Source: Verrucomicrobiota bacterium (lineage in GTDB: Bacteria; Verrucomicrobiota; Verrucomicrobiia; Palsa-1439). From it: a stretch of 64,000 nt of DNA. Location: the NCBI GenBank assembly GCA_003152315.1, contig PLZV01000031.1, positions 53,334-117,333 on the forward strand, written 5' to 3'. The position numbers and the translations under genes were made by a program. The stretch's first letter is position 1; the number at the start of each line of letters is the position of its first letter. Shown here piece after piece: positions 33,438 through 42,127 of this stretch. Below the pieces are notes generated by a model. It saw only the letters and a program-made list of their open reading frames with translations. It was not told where the DNA came from and searched no databases.

Positions 33438-35468
33438 TTACTTGATGAATCGAGCGTAGTCGCCACGTTTCATTATGGCTATGAAATCTGCCCAGCTCCC
33501 AAAAGCTATTTCATAAATTTCGGAACGAAGAATCTGGTTTGTTTCGACGTCCCACCTGGTTGCCATGTGGCCGAGTGATTTTGAAGTACGGCAATACAAG
33601 AGGACTAGAATTTTATGAATATTCCGTCGCGTGATGCGGTCGAGATTACACGCCTGCTGAGCAAAGATATCGATTACCAGTTCGTCGAACTTAACAATGC
33701 AACCAAGCGGTAGACTGATAACCGGCCGGCCCCGCTTTAGGCGTTCTAGACTTTCGGATGCGACGGTTTCTTCAGGATGCAGTCCCAAATACTCCGGTAT
33801 TCGATGCGCGTTGTGAAAATTACCTATGAAGTCGAGCACCAACACCCTTTCCTTACCGGGACTGTGCCGAAGACCGCGCCCGAGTTGCTGGAAAAAAATT
33901 CGCTTTGATTCCGTTGGGCGAAGAAATAATAAGCATTCCACAAATGGTATGTCCACGCCTTCGTTCAGTACATCAACAGCGCAAAGTACCTTTAGTTGGC
34001 CGTATTGCAGCTTCTCGATAAGTCTTAGGCGACGTTCGATGGGGGTTGTTCCAAGGTATTCTGCTGCCGGAATGCCAGCGGCTACAAATGAAGCTGCCAT
34101 CCGTTTGGCGTGTTCGCGACTGCAGCAGAATGCCAGAGTGGGCAGGTCTTGCCCCATGGCGCACCACTTCTCAATGATTGCAGTATCGCGTTCCGGAAAG
34201 ATGAGCACCTTATTTAGGTCTCTGATGCTGTAACCACCTCCGAGGCACTTGACCTCCGTGTAATCAACATCTTTACTGTCGATGCAGCCGTAGTAGTGGA
34301 AAGGGACGAGAATGCCGGAGTTTATTCCACTTTCTAATTCGTACTCGACGACGATGTTTCCCCCGCAAAGCTCAACGACATCTTGTCGGTCAGCACGAAA
34401 TGGAGTGGCCGTCAAACCGAGTAAAAACCCGGGCTTTAGTTGCGAAATGACGCTCCGATAGCTGTTGGCTGCCGCGTGATGGAATTCATCAATCACTATG
34501 TAGTCGAATTGTTGTGAGGGAATCCTGCCAATGCTCCTGCTGATACTCTGAATCGTGCTAAGATGCACAGACTGCTCGGTCGTTACTTCACGGCAATGCC
34601 AGCTTCTGTGTACGGCTTTCTTCCCGTAAATGTGAGCGAACTCTCTTTCAGCATTTTCGAGGATCTCGTGCGTATGAGCCAAGTATAGGATTCGTCTTGC
34701 GTCTTGCCGTTTGGAATCAATTGCGGCAATGCGCGTCTTGCCGCTTCCAGTCGGAAGAACGACCACTCCCTTACTGATGCCTGAATCATGAGTCTCCTGA
34801 AGTTTCTTAAGAGCCTCCGTCTGGAGGAAATTCAGGTGGTCACCCCTTACCCTGTATCCACATCGGCAGCGACCATCTGTGATCCTTCGTGCATCTCTCG
34901 GACATAATGCGCCCTGAATCACGGCCAGCCGTGCAAAATCTGTCGCGTCTATAATTGTGTAGTCGATCCCCAAATCCTCTGCTGTGCGAACGAACTCTTC
35001 TCTCGCCGGATCGAGCAGATTGCCGGTATGGCCGAGGATCGCGAACGTCAGGTCTGAGATTTGGCGTAGTCTAAACACTTGATGTGAGATGTCGACGGGT
35101 GAGATCCTTGTAAATGACCGGCCTTTTAAGATAAACCCTGCTGCCCCTGTCCTCTTTCTGTACGTCAGTTGTAGTGTCAGAATGTCGACAATTTCCGATG
35201 GCCCATGAGGAGTGCGGTTCGGATCGGTGAGGTATCGAAGTACGATTTCCTCGAGGTCTTTCACCTCGTGCAATCGTCTCACAGCCTTAAGCAGGGCGTC
35301 TGATACCTTTGTCCGTCCAAAGTCGGAGAGATCCGTAAACTGATCGTATTTCTCTATCGGGATGTGCATCGGCGCGAGCTTGGGTTGAGTGTTCGAATGC
35401 CCTGTAAACTCTTGGGAATTGCGTGGCCTCTTGATAACTGAACGGCCCGGTGTCGGATTTTGTTCCAT
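33438..35468 (-). CDS. SF2 DEAD/DEAH-box helicase with N-terminal nuclease-like domain
   Basis: About 676 residues from ATG 35468; the upstream frame is repeat-derived. Residues 1-230 contain 'IVDILTLQLTYRKRTGAAGF' and 'ILKGRSFTRIS', resembling a degenerate PD-(D/E)XK fold, then a Cys cluster 'CPRDARRITDGRCRCGYR'. The helicase core has Walker A 'VVLPTGSGKTRIAAID', DExH-like 'IVIDEFHHAAANS', 'GLTATPFRADRQD', and motif VI 'FFQQLGRGLRHSPGKERVL'. Such single-gene helicase/nuclease fusions are common in defence and mobile contexts. AT-richer composition than the neighbours suggests transfer. Function on foreign DNA is inferred. Confidence 0.85.
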   Translation of the reverse strand: MEQNPTPGRSVIKRPRNSQEFTGHSNTQPKLAPMHIPIEKYDQFTDLSDFGRTKVSDALLKAVRRLHEVKDLEEIVLRYLTDPNRTPHGPSEIVDILTLQLTYRKRTGAAGFILKGRSFTRISPVDISHQVFRLRQISDLTFAILGHTGNLLDPAREEFVRTAEDLGIDYTIIDATDFARLAVIQGALCPRDARRITDGRCRCGYRVRGDHLNFLQTEALKKLQETHDSGISKGVVVLPTGSGKTRIAAIDSKRQDARRILYLAHTHEILENAEREFAHIYGKKAVHRSWHCREVTTEQSVHLSTIQSISRSIGRIPSQQFDYIVIDEFHHAAANSYRSVISQLKPGFLLGLTATPFRADRQDVVELCGGNIVVEYELESGINSGILVPFHYYGCIDSKDVDYTEVKCLGGGYSIRDLNKVLIFPERDTAIIEKWCAMGQDLPTLAFCCSREHAKRMAASFVAAGIPAAEYLGTTPIERRLRLIEKLQYGQLKVLCAVDVLNEGVDIPFVECLLFLRPTESKRIFFQQLGRGLRHSPGKERVLVLDFIGNFHNAHRIPEYLGLHPEETVASESLERLKRGRPVISLPLGCIVKFDELVIDIFAQQACNLDRITRRNIHKILVLLYCRTSKSLGHMATRWDVETNQILRSEIYEIAFGSWADFIAIMKRGDYARFIK

Positions 35469-35585
35469 GACAGCGGCATGGGCGGATAATAGCAGAGACA
35501 GGGCTGGGGTCGAGTGCGGGATTTCCTCCTTCGCTATAGCTACGGCGGTTAAGCCTGCCTGTATATCGCCCCTAGATAATTTTGC

Positions 35586-35614
35586 TGGACAGGGTGTGGC
35601 GGAGCGAGTATAGT
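35586..35614 (+). promoter_or_regulatory. Promoter of repeat copy 3
   Basis: TGGACA (35586-35591), 17 bp G-rich spacer, TATAGT (35609-35614). The same TGCTGGACA start occurs at copies 4 and 5. Confidence 0.55.
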
Positions 35615-35877
35615 CGGCGCTGGTAGCAAAGGCAGAAGGCAAAATGAACAAGAAAGAAAGTGCTGTACACGGCTTCAGTCGGCCTTCGCAAGCACGCATT
35701 GGCGGACGGGATGGCGCGAGCCTACTCCGCGAAGACGCTACGAAGGCCAAGCAGCGGGGGCCCCTATACGTTTCTGCGAAACGAACCCAAATTATTTTCT
35801 TCGGAAAACAGCATTTATGTAACTGGATGGCAATGAGTTACGCAACGAAAAAACGGTCAGAAAATTTGGGTTCGTTT
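35586..35877 (+). repeat. Dispersed promoter-hairpin element, copy 3
   Basis: Promoter TGGACA-N17-TATAGT (35586-35614), ATG 35644 with a ribosome site, then the hairpin with perfect 15 bp arms 35779-35793 and 35863-35877 (core CCCAAATT/AATTTGGG). The arm differs from copies 1, 2 and 4, but both sides have changed together. The upstream 'TTTTGCTGGACA' context is shared with copy 4. Confidence 0.68.
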
Positions 35878-36073
35878 TCTGAAACGAACCCAATTTCGGG
35901 GGGTTTTGAGGCCCCGGAAGCGACATTTTGGGGAAAACGAACCCAAACTGAAGTGTTCGGGAAAACAGTATGTATTCATTTGAGTTAGAAAGGCTTAGAT
36001 GGAAAAAAAGTGGAGTTGGGGTTTATGGACGGAATGGACGAACACGGACGATGTGGACGGGGGGCGAGGTCGG

Positions 36074-36100
36074 TTGACTTCCACGGCAGTTCTGTATAAT
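36074..36100 (+). promoter_or_regulatory. Promoter of dapL, near-leaderless
   Basis: TTGACT (36074-36079), 15 bp spacer, consensus TATAAT (36095-36100). Eight nt separate the -10 from the dapL ATG, and no Shine-Dalgarno is present. Confidence 0.5.
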
Positions 36101-36108
36101 CGTGCTTT

Positions 36109-37356
36109 ATGACGGAATCGTATATTCAGCAACTCTTTGCGGAACGCATCGGGGGGAAGACGTTCGGCAAGGGCACGGCCATCTATAAATTTGAGAAGAT
36201 CAAGCGCGCGAAACGCGCGGCGTTGGAGGCGCATCCGCACGACGAGTTGATCGACCTCGGCGTGGGCGAGCCTGACGAGATGGCGCTCCCGCTCAGCGTG
36301 CGCGCGCTCTATGAGGAAGTGCAGAAACCCGAGAACCGCGGCTATGCCGACAACGGCGGTCCCGAGTTTCGCCGGGCTGCGGCGCAATGGATGGAACGCG
36401 TGTTCGGCGTGACGGGACTCGATCCCGAGTTGGAGATCACGCATAGCATCGGCAGCAAGGCGGCGTTGTCGCTTTTGCCGGCGACGTTGATCAACCCCGG
36501 TGACGTGGCGATCATGACGGTGCCGGGGTATCCCGTGTTCGGCACGCACGCGCAATGGTACGGCGGCGAGGTTCACAACCTACAGCTCACCGCGAAAAAA
36601 AACTTTCTTCCCGATCTGGACTCGGTCCCGCGCGACGTGCTCAAGCGCGCCAAGGCCATCGTCCTGAATTACCCGAACAATCCGACCGGCGCGAGCGCGA
36701 CGACGGAATTCTTCGCGCACGCCGTTGACTTCGCGCGCGCGAACAAACTCGTCATCGTCTCCGACGCGGCGTACAGCGCGCTCGTGTTTGACGGCAAGCC
36801 CTTGTCGATTCTGTCCATCCCCGGCGCGAAAGACGTCGCCATCGAACTGCACTCGATGAGCAAGGCTTTCAACATGACCGGGTGGCGGCTCGGGTTTGTC
36901 TGCGGCAACCCCCGGCTCGTCGCGGCCTATAATAATGTGAAGGACAACAGCGATAGCGGTCAGTTCCTGGCAATCCAGAAGGCCTGCGCGGCGACGCTGG
37001 CGCATCCCGATATTACCGCGAAGATCGCCGCGAAATACTCGCGCCGCATGGACTTGCTCGTGGCGTGTCTCCGGAACTCCGGTTTCGACGCGACGAAACC
37101 GAAAGGCTCTTTCTTTCTTTACGTGCGCGCGCCGAAAGCGGTTGCGGACAGTGACGGCAACCGCACCGCGTTCCAGTCCGCGGAAGACGTGTCGCAATGG
37201 TTGATCACGCAGAAACTGATCTCGACCGTGCCCTGGGACGAGGCGGGGCCGTACTTGCGATTCTCCGTGACCTTCGTCGCGAAGGGCGAGGCCGACGAAA
37301 GGCGCGTGGTCGGGGAAATCGATAAACGGCTTGCGGGATTGAAGTTTGAGTTTTAA
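36109..37356 (+). CDS. dapL: LL-diaminopimelate aminotransferase
   Basis: A 415-residue class I/II PLP aminotransferase converting tetrahydrodipicolinate plus glutamate directly to LL-diaminopimelate, the short route to meso-DAP and lysine. Motifs are 'LIDLGVGEPDEMA', 'GYADNGGPEFRRAAAQW', 'VLNYPNNPTGA', 'VSDAAYSALVF' and the PLP-lysine site 'ELHSMSKAFNMTGWRLGF' (Lys252). The SMSKxFNMTGWR context is typical of DapL rather than generic AspAT. dapA and dapB, which supply its substrate, lie 2-5 kb downstream on the other strand; no dapD or dapE is seen. Confidence 0.9.
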   Translation: MTESYIQQLFAERIGGKTFGKGTAIYKFEKIKRAKRAALEAHPHDELIDLGVGEPDEMALPLSVRALYEEVQKPENRGYADNGGPEFRRAAAQWMERVFGVTGLDPELEITHSIGSKAALSLLPATLINPGDVAIMTVPGYPVFGTHAQWYGGEVHNLQLTAKKNFLPDLDSVPRDVLKRAKAIVLNYPNNPTGASATTEFFAHAVDFARANKLVIVSDAAYSALVFDGKPLSILSIPGAKDVAIELHSMSKAFNMTGWRLGFVCGNPRLVAAYNNVKDNSDSGQFLAIQKACAATLAHPDITAKIAAKYSRRMDLLVACLRNSGFDATKPKGSFFLYVRAPKAVADSDGNRTAFQSAEDVSQWLITQKLISTVPWDEAGPYLRFSVTFVAKGEADERRVVGEIDKRLAGLKFEF

Positions 37357-37361
37357 CGGCG

Positions 37362-37763
37362 ATGAACCCGTCGCCCGGCAAATCGGATTCACCCACCGAC
37401 GCAGTGAGCCTTTACGTGGAAGAGTTTCAACGACGCTTTCGCGACTTCGAGCGGGCCCGGCAGGAGGAATTGCGACACATGCGGCACGACTTCATCGTGC
37501 GCATGATCGGTGATCACGTCTTGCTCGGTGACAAGTTCAGTTACGATTGCATGCTGCAGGGGATGTTGAAGGAGGACGAGCGCGAACGGTTGGAGACCGA
37601 TCCGGGTTTCACCCGGGCGTGGCGCATCTTTATCGATCTCTGCTGGCTGAAACGCCAACTCCTCCGCGCCGCGCTGGTGATCGGGGGAATCATCCTGGTC
37701 CTGCTGGCCGCGCTGCTGTGTTTCTTCGCCCTGCCGTACGTCGCCGGTCCGGGCCACCAATAG
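37362..37763 (+). CDS. Small tail-anchored hypothetical protein
   Basis: 133 residues, unrecognised. The first 95 are charged and probably helical (FQRRFRDFERARQEELRHMRHDFIV). A single hydrophobic segment follows at about 101-127 (AALVIGGIILVLLAALLCFFAL) with a very short tail, so it is probably tail-anchored in the inner membrane facing the cytoplasm. It starts 6 bp after dapL and is likely co-transcribed. Its stop lies 3 bp from the convergent panB stop. Confidence 0.7.
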   Translation: MNPSPGKSDSPTDAVSLYVEEFQRRFRDFERARQEELRHMRHDFIVRMIGDHVLLGDKFSYDCMLQGMLKEDERERLETDPGFTRAWRIFIDLCWLKRQLLRAALVIGGIILVLLAALLCFFALPYVAGPGHQ

Positions 37764-37766
37764 CGC

Positions 37767-38567
37767 TTACTGGAAACTCTGCGCGGCGCCGGGGAACTTG
37801 CCGGTTTCAACGTCGCGTTTGTACGCCGCAAACGCCTTGCGCATCTCTTCGGACAGGTTCGCATAACGTTTCACGTGCTTCGGTGTGAACCACGTGAAGA
37901 GTCCGAGCATGTCATTACTCACCAGGATTTGCCCGTCGCAATGCGCTCCCGCGCCAATCCCAATCGTCGGCACCGCCGCCGACTTCGTCACCTGTTCCGC
38001 CACGCGGGTGACCGTCCCTTCGATAACCATCGCGAAGACGCCCGCCTTTTCCAGCACCTGGGCATCGCGCAAGACTCCCTCCGCCGATTGGGGCGTGCGC
38101 CCTTGTATCTTGTAGCCGCCCGTTTCGAGAATGGATTGCGGCAGCAAACCAATGTGACCGAGCACCGGAATCCCGGACGCCACCAGCGCCCGGACCTGCT
38201 CGGCGATCGACTCGCCGCCTTCCACTTTGACCGCTTCGGCACCGGCTTGAATCAGGCGTCCGGCATTCTCCAGCGCCGTGCGGACGCTCGCGTAACTCAT
38301 AAACGGCAGGTCCGCAACGACCAGCGCGTTCGGCTTGGCGCGCGCCACGGCCTTCGTATGATGGATCATCTCCTCCATCGTGACGGGCAGCGTATTCTCG
38401 TAGCCCAGCACCGCCATGCCCACGGAATCGCCAACCAGGATCAGGTGCACACCGACCTCATCCATGATTTTTGCCGTGAAGAAATCGTAGGCGGTCAACG
38501 CCACAAGCTTTTCCCCACGCTGCTTCATCGCCCGTAAGGCATGGATATTTACTTTATGCTCGTTCAT
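37767..38567 (-). CDS. panB: 3-methyl-2-oxobutanoate hydroxymethyltransferase
   Basis: About 266 residues. It makes ketopantoate from 2-ketoisovalerate and methylene-tetrahydrofolate, the first committed step to pantothenate. Motifs are 'LTAYDFFTAKIMDEVGVHLILVGDSVGM', 'VVADLPFMSY', 'AVKVEGG' (metal and substrate site), 'GHIGLLPQS' and 'VPTIGIGAGAHCDGQILV'. The start at 38567 follows the folK stop by 7 bp. It is the last gene of the dapA-dapB-lipoprotein-folK-panB run; sharing an operon with folK fits its folate cofactor. Confidence 0.96.
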   Translation of the reverse strand: MNEHKVNIHALRAMKQRGEKLVALTAYDFFTAKIMDEVGVHLILVGDSVGMAVLGYENTLPVTMEEMIHHTKAVARAKPNALVVADLPFMSYASVRTALENAGRLIQAGAEAVKVEGGESIAEQVRALVASGIPVLGHIGLLPQSILETGGYKIQGRTPQSAEGVLRDAQVLEKAGVFAMVIEGTVTRVAEQVTKSAAVPTIGIGAGAHCDGQILVSNDMLGLFTWFTPKHVKRYANLSEEMRKAFAAYKRDVETGKFPGAAQSFQ

Positions 38568-38574
38568 GATGTGT

Positions 38575-39075
38575 TCACCAATCCTGCTGCACAAATTTAA
38601 CCTCTCCGTCCCCTCCCCGCAACTCCCGCAAGAGCATCCGTACCGTCTTGCCCGTACCCTTCACAATCAGGTTGGGCTGAATCGTCGACAGCGGCAGGAG
38701 CACAAACCGCCGTTCCGCCATCCGTGGATGCGGCACCAACAGGTCCTTCTCCATTATTTCTTTCTCGCCGAAGTAAAGAATGTCGATATCGATCGTGCGC
38801 GCCGCGTTCTTCGGCAAGCCGCGGTCACGTCCGTGCGCGACTTCGTACGCGAGAATCTTCTTCAGCAACGTCTTCGGCGCGCCCCCAAACTCGATTTCCA
38901 GCACGGCGTTCAGAAACTTCGGCGAATTCGGGGGGCAGCCCACGGGTACCGTCTCGTACAACGGCGAGGTGACATGCCACCCTTCGTTCGACAAACTTAA
39001 CGCGTACGCCTTCGCCTGCTGCAAATGCTTCAGCCGGTCGCCGAGATTCGACCCGAAAGCCAGCCCGACTTTCAT
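38575..39075 (-). CDS. folK: 2-amino-4-hydroxy-6-hydroxymethyldihydropteridine pyrophosphokinase
   Basis: About 166 residues. HPPK transfers pyrophosphate from ATP to the pterin in folate synthesis. Visible motifs are 'VGLAFGSNLGDRLKHL', 'SPLYETVPVGCPPNSPKFLNAVLEI', 'RTIDIDILYFGE' and 'VPHPRMAERRFVLLPLSTI'. The ATG overlaps the lipoprotein stop codon by 4 bp. folE, the first step of the pathway, is at 57895; folB and folP are not in the window. Confidence 0.96.
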   Translation of the reverse strand: MKVGLAFGSNLGDRLKHLQQAKAYALSLSNEGWHVTSPLYETVPVGCPPNSPKFLNAVLEIEFGGAPKTLLKKILAYEVAHGRDRGLPKNAARTIDIDILYFGEKEIMEKDLLVPHPRMAERRFVLLPLSTIQPNLIVKGTGKTVRMLLRELRGGDGEVKFVQQDW

Positions 39076-39518
39076 TGCTGTCCGTCGGGAACAGGAGGGG
39101 CGGGTTTGACGACAATCTCTCGTCCCATGATTGTCCACACGAGATTGGCCTCGTGACAAATCCTGTCCAACAACTCTTTCGAGGTGATGTTCTTTCGGCG
39201 CACGGTCACCTTGTGCAACGTGGGCGCGGCGGGAACAACCACTCCGGCCGGTTGTATCGAATAGGTCATCGGATATGAGATGACGTGCATGAACTTGAAG
39301 TGCTGGGGATGATAGGTGCGACTCGTTTCATCCCAAAACTTGAGGGCGTCCTCGGGTTTCACATTCTCCAGGTCAACCTCCGGGATCACCGTCTGATTCA
39401 TGGCCTTCCGTATTTCCTCAGCGCGCGGACTGGACGAAGGTTGTTCCGTTCGTCCCAAATGTGAGCACGACGAGAAAACGGCCAGCGCCAGGCAACCAAG
39501 GATCAGTTCTCGTTTCAC
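39072..39518 (-). CDS. Lipoprotein with secretin/TonB N-terminal-like domain
   Basis: About 148 residues from a GTG 3 bp after the dapB stop. A lipoprotein signal 'LILGCLALAVFSSCSHLG' gives a lipobox ending at Cys about 18. The rest has 'IPEVDLENVKPEDALKFW' and 'VTVRRKNITSKELLDRICHEANLVWTI', the pattern of short secretin/STN-type domains in PVC bacteria. It sits inside a biosynthetic operon but has no evident metabolic role; a periplasmic binding or structural role is more likely. Overlap with folK suggests stable linkage rather than a random insertion. Confidence 0.72.
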   Translation of the reverse strand: MKRELILGCLALAVFSSCSHLGRTEQPSSSPRAEEIRKAMNQTVIPEVDLENVKPEDALKFWDETSRTYHPQHFKFMHVISYPMTYSIQPAGVVVPAAPTLHKVTVRRKNITSKELLDRICHEANLVWTIMGREIVVKPAPPVPDGQQ

Positions 39519-39520
39519 GG

Positions 39521-40201
39521 TTAACGAAGTCCCAACACGTCCTGCATGTCGTAGAGTCCGGGTTTTTGTTTGACGGCCCACTTCGCGGCGCGTAGCGCAC
39601 CGCGCGCGAACGTGTCCCGACTGCTGGCCCGATGAGTCAACTCGAGGCGCTCCCCCGGCGTGCCGAACGTGACCGTGTGATCGCCGACGACATCGCCGAT
39701 GCGCAGCGCATGGGCGGGCGCTTCCTTACCGCGGACTTGTTTCAATATTTCCTGCAAGCGCTTCGCCGTGCCGCTGGGCGCATCCTTCTTCGCGGTGTGA
39801 TGGGTTTCAACGACCTCGGCTTCCCATTCATTGCCGACGACCTCCGCCACTCTTTGCGTCACCCAAAACAAAGCGTTCACCCCCGTGCTGAAGTTCGCCG
39901 ACCAAACGACGGGAATCATTTTTGCCGCACCACGCACGATCGTTTTTTCGTCCTCGCCATGGCCCGTGGTGCCGATAACGAGCGCTTTCTTGTGGTCTGC
40001 GGCCAGTTTGGCGACCGCAGCAGTCGCTTCACGTATTGAAAAGTCGACAAGGACGTCCGCCCGCGCGATGACTTTCGCGAGGTCATCGCCTTGATCAATC
40101 TCGGCGACGATCTGCAATTCCGGATCGCCCTGCGCACACGCGATGAGGGAACGTCCCATGCGGCCTTTGGAGCCGCAGATGATGACCTTAATGGGGCTCA
40201 C
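39521..40201 (-). CDS. dapB: 4-hydroxy-tetrahydrodipicolinate reductase
   Basis: A 226-residue NAD(P)H-dependent reductase producing tetrahydrodipicolinate. The Rossmann start is 'KVIICGSKGRMGRSLI'. 'VDFSIREATAAVAK', 'VIGTTGHGEDE', 'VWSANFSTGVNALFWV' and the catalytic/substrate motif 'VETHHTAKKDAPSGTAKRL' follow. Shorter than the about 270 residues of E. coli DapB but normal for many bacteria. Its ATG overlaps the dapA stop by 4 bp. Confidence 0.96.
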   Translation of the reverse strand: MSPIKVIICGSKGRMGRSLIACAQGDPELQIVAEIDQGDDLAKVIARADVLVDFSIREATAAVAKLAADHKKALVIGTTGHGEDEKTIVRGAAKMIPVVWSANFSTGVNALFWVTQRVAEVVGNEWEAEVVETHHTAKKDAPSGTAKRLQEILKQVRGKEAPAHALRIGDVVGDHTVTFGTPGERLELTHRASSRDTFARGALRAAKWAVKQKPGLYDMQDVLGLR

Positions 40202-41085
40202 GCTTTCACCAAGCCGAGAGCCAGCAGCGTCTTCCTCAATTGCGCGCGGTTCACGTCACTCATGGGCACCAGCGGCAGCCGATACGTTTCTTCACACAGG
40301 CCCATCATCGCCATGGCGGCCTTGAGCGGGGTCGGGTTCGTCTCGATAAAAAGATCTTTGAAGAGTGGGAACAGTTTCGTGTGGATGCGACCCGCCCGCT
40401 CGAAGTCCCCCTTCAGCGCGGCATGCGTCATCTCCGTCAGTTCTCGCGGGAGCATGTTGGAAACCACACTGATCACGCCGACCGCCCCGACGCTCATCAT
40501 CGGCAGTGTGAGCGAATCATCGCCCGAAAGAATGCAAAAATCGCGGTCAACAAGCGTGCGTAATTGGCTGACGCGGTCCACAACACCCGTCGCCTCTTTC
40601 AGTCCAACGATATGCTTCGGTAGATCGCGCCGCAGCCGCGCAATCGTGTCATTCGCGATGTCCACGCCGCAGCGTCCGGGAATATTATACAAAATAAGCG
40701 GAATATCCGCCTGTTCCGCAATCGCGCGGAAGTGCGCGTAGAGTCCTGCCTGTGTCGGCTTGTTGTAATACGGCGCGACCTGCAGCGACGCGTCCGCTCC
40801 GACCTTCTTGGCGTATTGCGTCATGAAAACCGCCTCAACGGTCGAGTTCGACCCCGTGCCCGCAATGACCGCGCAGCGTTTCGCCGCAAACTTCACCACG
40901 AGTTCGATGACATGGTTGTGCTCCTCGTGGTCGAGCGTGGGCGATTCGCCCGTCGTCCCACAGGGAACGAGGCCGTCGATGCCTGCGGCGATCTGCTGTT
41001 CGACAAGCTGCCGCAGCCGTGGCTCGTCGATTTTCCCGTCTTTTGTAAACGGCGTAATCAACGCCGTATAAGTACCCGTAAACAT
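40198..41085 (-). CDS. dapA: 4-hydroxy-tetrahydrodipicolinate synthase
   Basis: A 295-residue TIM-barrel lyase condensing pyruvate and aspartate semialdehyde. Active-site residues are visible: Thr44/Thr45 in 'PCGTTGESPTL', Tyr133 in 'ILYNIPGRCGVD' and Schiff-base Lys163 in 'IVGLKEATG'. First gene of the dapA-dapB-lipoprotein-folK-panB operon. A TTGAAA-N16-TAGGAT promoter lies upstream, with the -10 only 9 nt from the ATG. Confidence 0.97.
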   Translation of the reverse strand: MFTGTYTALITPFTKDGKIDEPRLRQLVEQQIAAGIDGLVPCGTTGESPTLDHEEHNHVIELVVKFAAKRCAVIAGTGSNSTVEAVFMTQYAKKVGADASLQVAPYYNKPTQAGLYAHFRAIAEQADIPLILYNIPGRCGVDIANDTIARLRRDLPKHIVGLKEATGVVDRVSQLRTLVDRDFCILSGDDSLTLPMMSVGAVGVISVVSNMLPRELTEMTHAALKGDFERAGRIHTKLFPLFKDLFIETNPTPLKAAMAMMGLCEETYRLPLVPMSDVNRAQLRKTLLALGLVKA

Positions 41086-41094
41086 AGCGGGGTT

Positions 41095-41122
41095 ATCCTA
41101 GGGCAAGATGGGGGTTTTTCAA
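41095..41122 (-). promoter_or_regulatory. Promoter candidate for the dapA operon
   Basis: Minus strand: TTGAAA (41117-41122), 16 bp spacer, TAGGAT (41095-41100), 9 nt from the ATG. It lies in the 40 bp gap after the squalene synthase gene, so internal initiation is possible alongside read-through. Confidence 0.42.
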
Positions 41123-41125
41123 GTG

Positions 41126-42112
41126 CTAACCTGCCGCCGCAGCCCGGAGTGCGGCATGCGATCGGTTCAATGCCGTATCGCTGCGACTCGCCAGGAATGA
41201 CCGGATCATCACCCTATAAACGTCGCCCCGCGAAATCTTGATGCGTCGCGCCGGGTCGAGTGGATTCTCGGCGCGCAACCGCGCAATGGTCATCAACCCG
41301 ATCCAAATCGGCCAGATGCACGCCAGGCGCAATCGGACCTCGGAACGCGGAATCCGCATGGTGTACTGCCAACCAGCATCCAAATGCGCCAGCGCCACAT
41401 CCAGCCAGTGCAAATAGAGCGGGCGGATTGCCTCGAAGTTCCGCGGGTCGAGCAACGTACTTGGCTGGCCCACAGGAAGATAACAGCGACCGATCCGCAG
41501 GTCTTTCGGGATGTCGCGTAACACATTCACGAGTTGCAGCCCCTTCCCAAAACGCACCCCCAGCGCGCTCATCTCTGCCACGTCCCAGTCGCCGAGGGCG
41601 GGAAGATGCGCCACGCACATCTTCGTCCAAAACTCCCCAACACAACCCGCCACTATATATGTGTAACGGTCCAACTCATCGTCACTGGCGAGCGCGACAA
41701 TGTGTTTCTCCGTCTCGCCGGGAAAACGTTGCAGGTCGAAGATCTGGCCGCCAACAATGATTTTCAGCAACTCCTGGATTCGCCGACCATCCGCTTCGTC
41801 AAACCGTCCCAGCGCGACAACGCATTCTTCCAAACGTTCCAGTAATTGTTTTTCGCCGGCAGAAGTCTGTTGGGCTGCGATTGTCCCCAACTCCGGCACA
41901 TGCGACAGATTCTGAAGCTGTTGTAGCGCAAAAATGCGCTTCGCTCGCGGCACCGCTTTCGTGTCCGCGATCGTGTCGGTCGCCCGCGCCAACAGGTACG
42001 CGAGCGAAACCTGCGGCCGAATCTCCGGCGGCAACACGCGCAACGTGAGATAAAACGAGCGCGACACGTCGCGCAGCAGCGGGCCGATCAGTTCAGCTTG
42101 CGTGGTGCTCAT
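41126..42112 (-). CDS. Squalene/phytoene synthase family protein
   Basis: A 328-residue prenyl condensing enzyme. The two Asp-rich motifs are 'LARATDTIADTKAV' (DxxxD near 46-50) and 'LVNVLRDIPKDLRIGRCYLP' (DxxxD near 200-204). 'SRSFYLTLRVLPPEIR' and 'YTYIVAGCVGEFW' match the squalene-synthase branch more than phytoene synthase. It would join two farnesyl diphosphates at the cytoplasmic face of the membrane for hopanoids or sterols, but no hopanoid gene is adjacent, so the product is uncertain. TTGCAG-N17-TATCGT lies upstream. Confidence 0.88.
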   Translation of the reverse strand: MSTTQAELIGPLLRDVSRSFYLTLRVLPPEIRPQVSLAYLLARATDTIADTKAVPRAKRIFALQQLQNLSHVPELGTIAAQQTSAGEKQLLERLEECVVALGRFDEADGRRIQELLKIIVGGQIFDLQRFPGETEKHIVALASDDELDRYTYIVAGCVGEFWTKMCVAHLPALGDWDVAEMSALGVRFGKGLQLVNVLRDIPKDLRIGRCYLPVGQPSTLLDPRNFEAIRPLYLHWLDVALAHLDAGWQYTMRIPRSEVRLRLACIWPIWIGLMTIARLRAENPLDPARRIKISRGDVYRVMIRSFLASRSDTALNRSHAALRAAAAG

Positions 42113-42127
42113 CTACGGTTGCGCGCC

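Larger units (their letters stand above)
35469..36073. other. Gene-free stretch with dispersed element copy 3
   Basis: No conventional gene. It contains the promoter-hairpin element (35586-35877) and two further AAACGAACCCA motifs at about 35881-35895 and 35936-35950, giving four arm sequences in alternating orientation. A frame from ATG 35644 (114 codons, GAAGG upstream) crosses the element; it has no similarity I recognise beyond the 'SFSETNPI' type peptide. Confidence 0.5.

Noticed and set aside
36001..36066. Small ORF before dapL
   Set aside because: Low-complexity repeat of GGACG triplets with no ribosome site; more likely non-coding.
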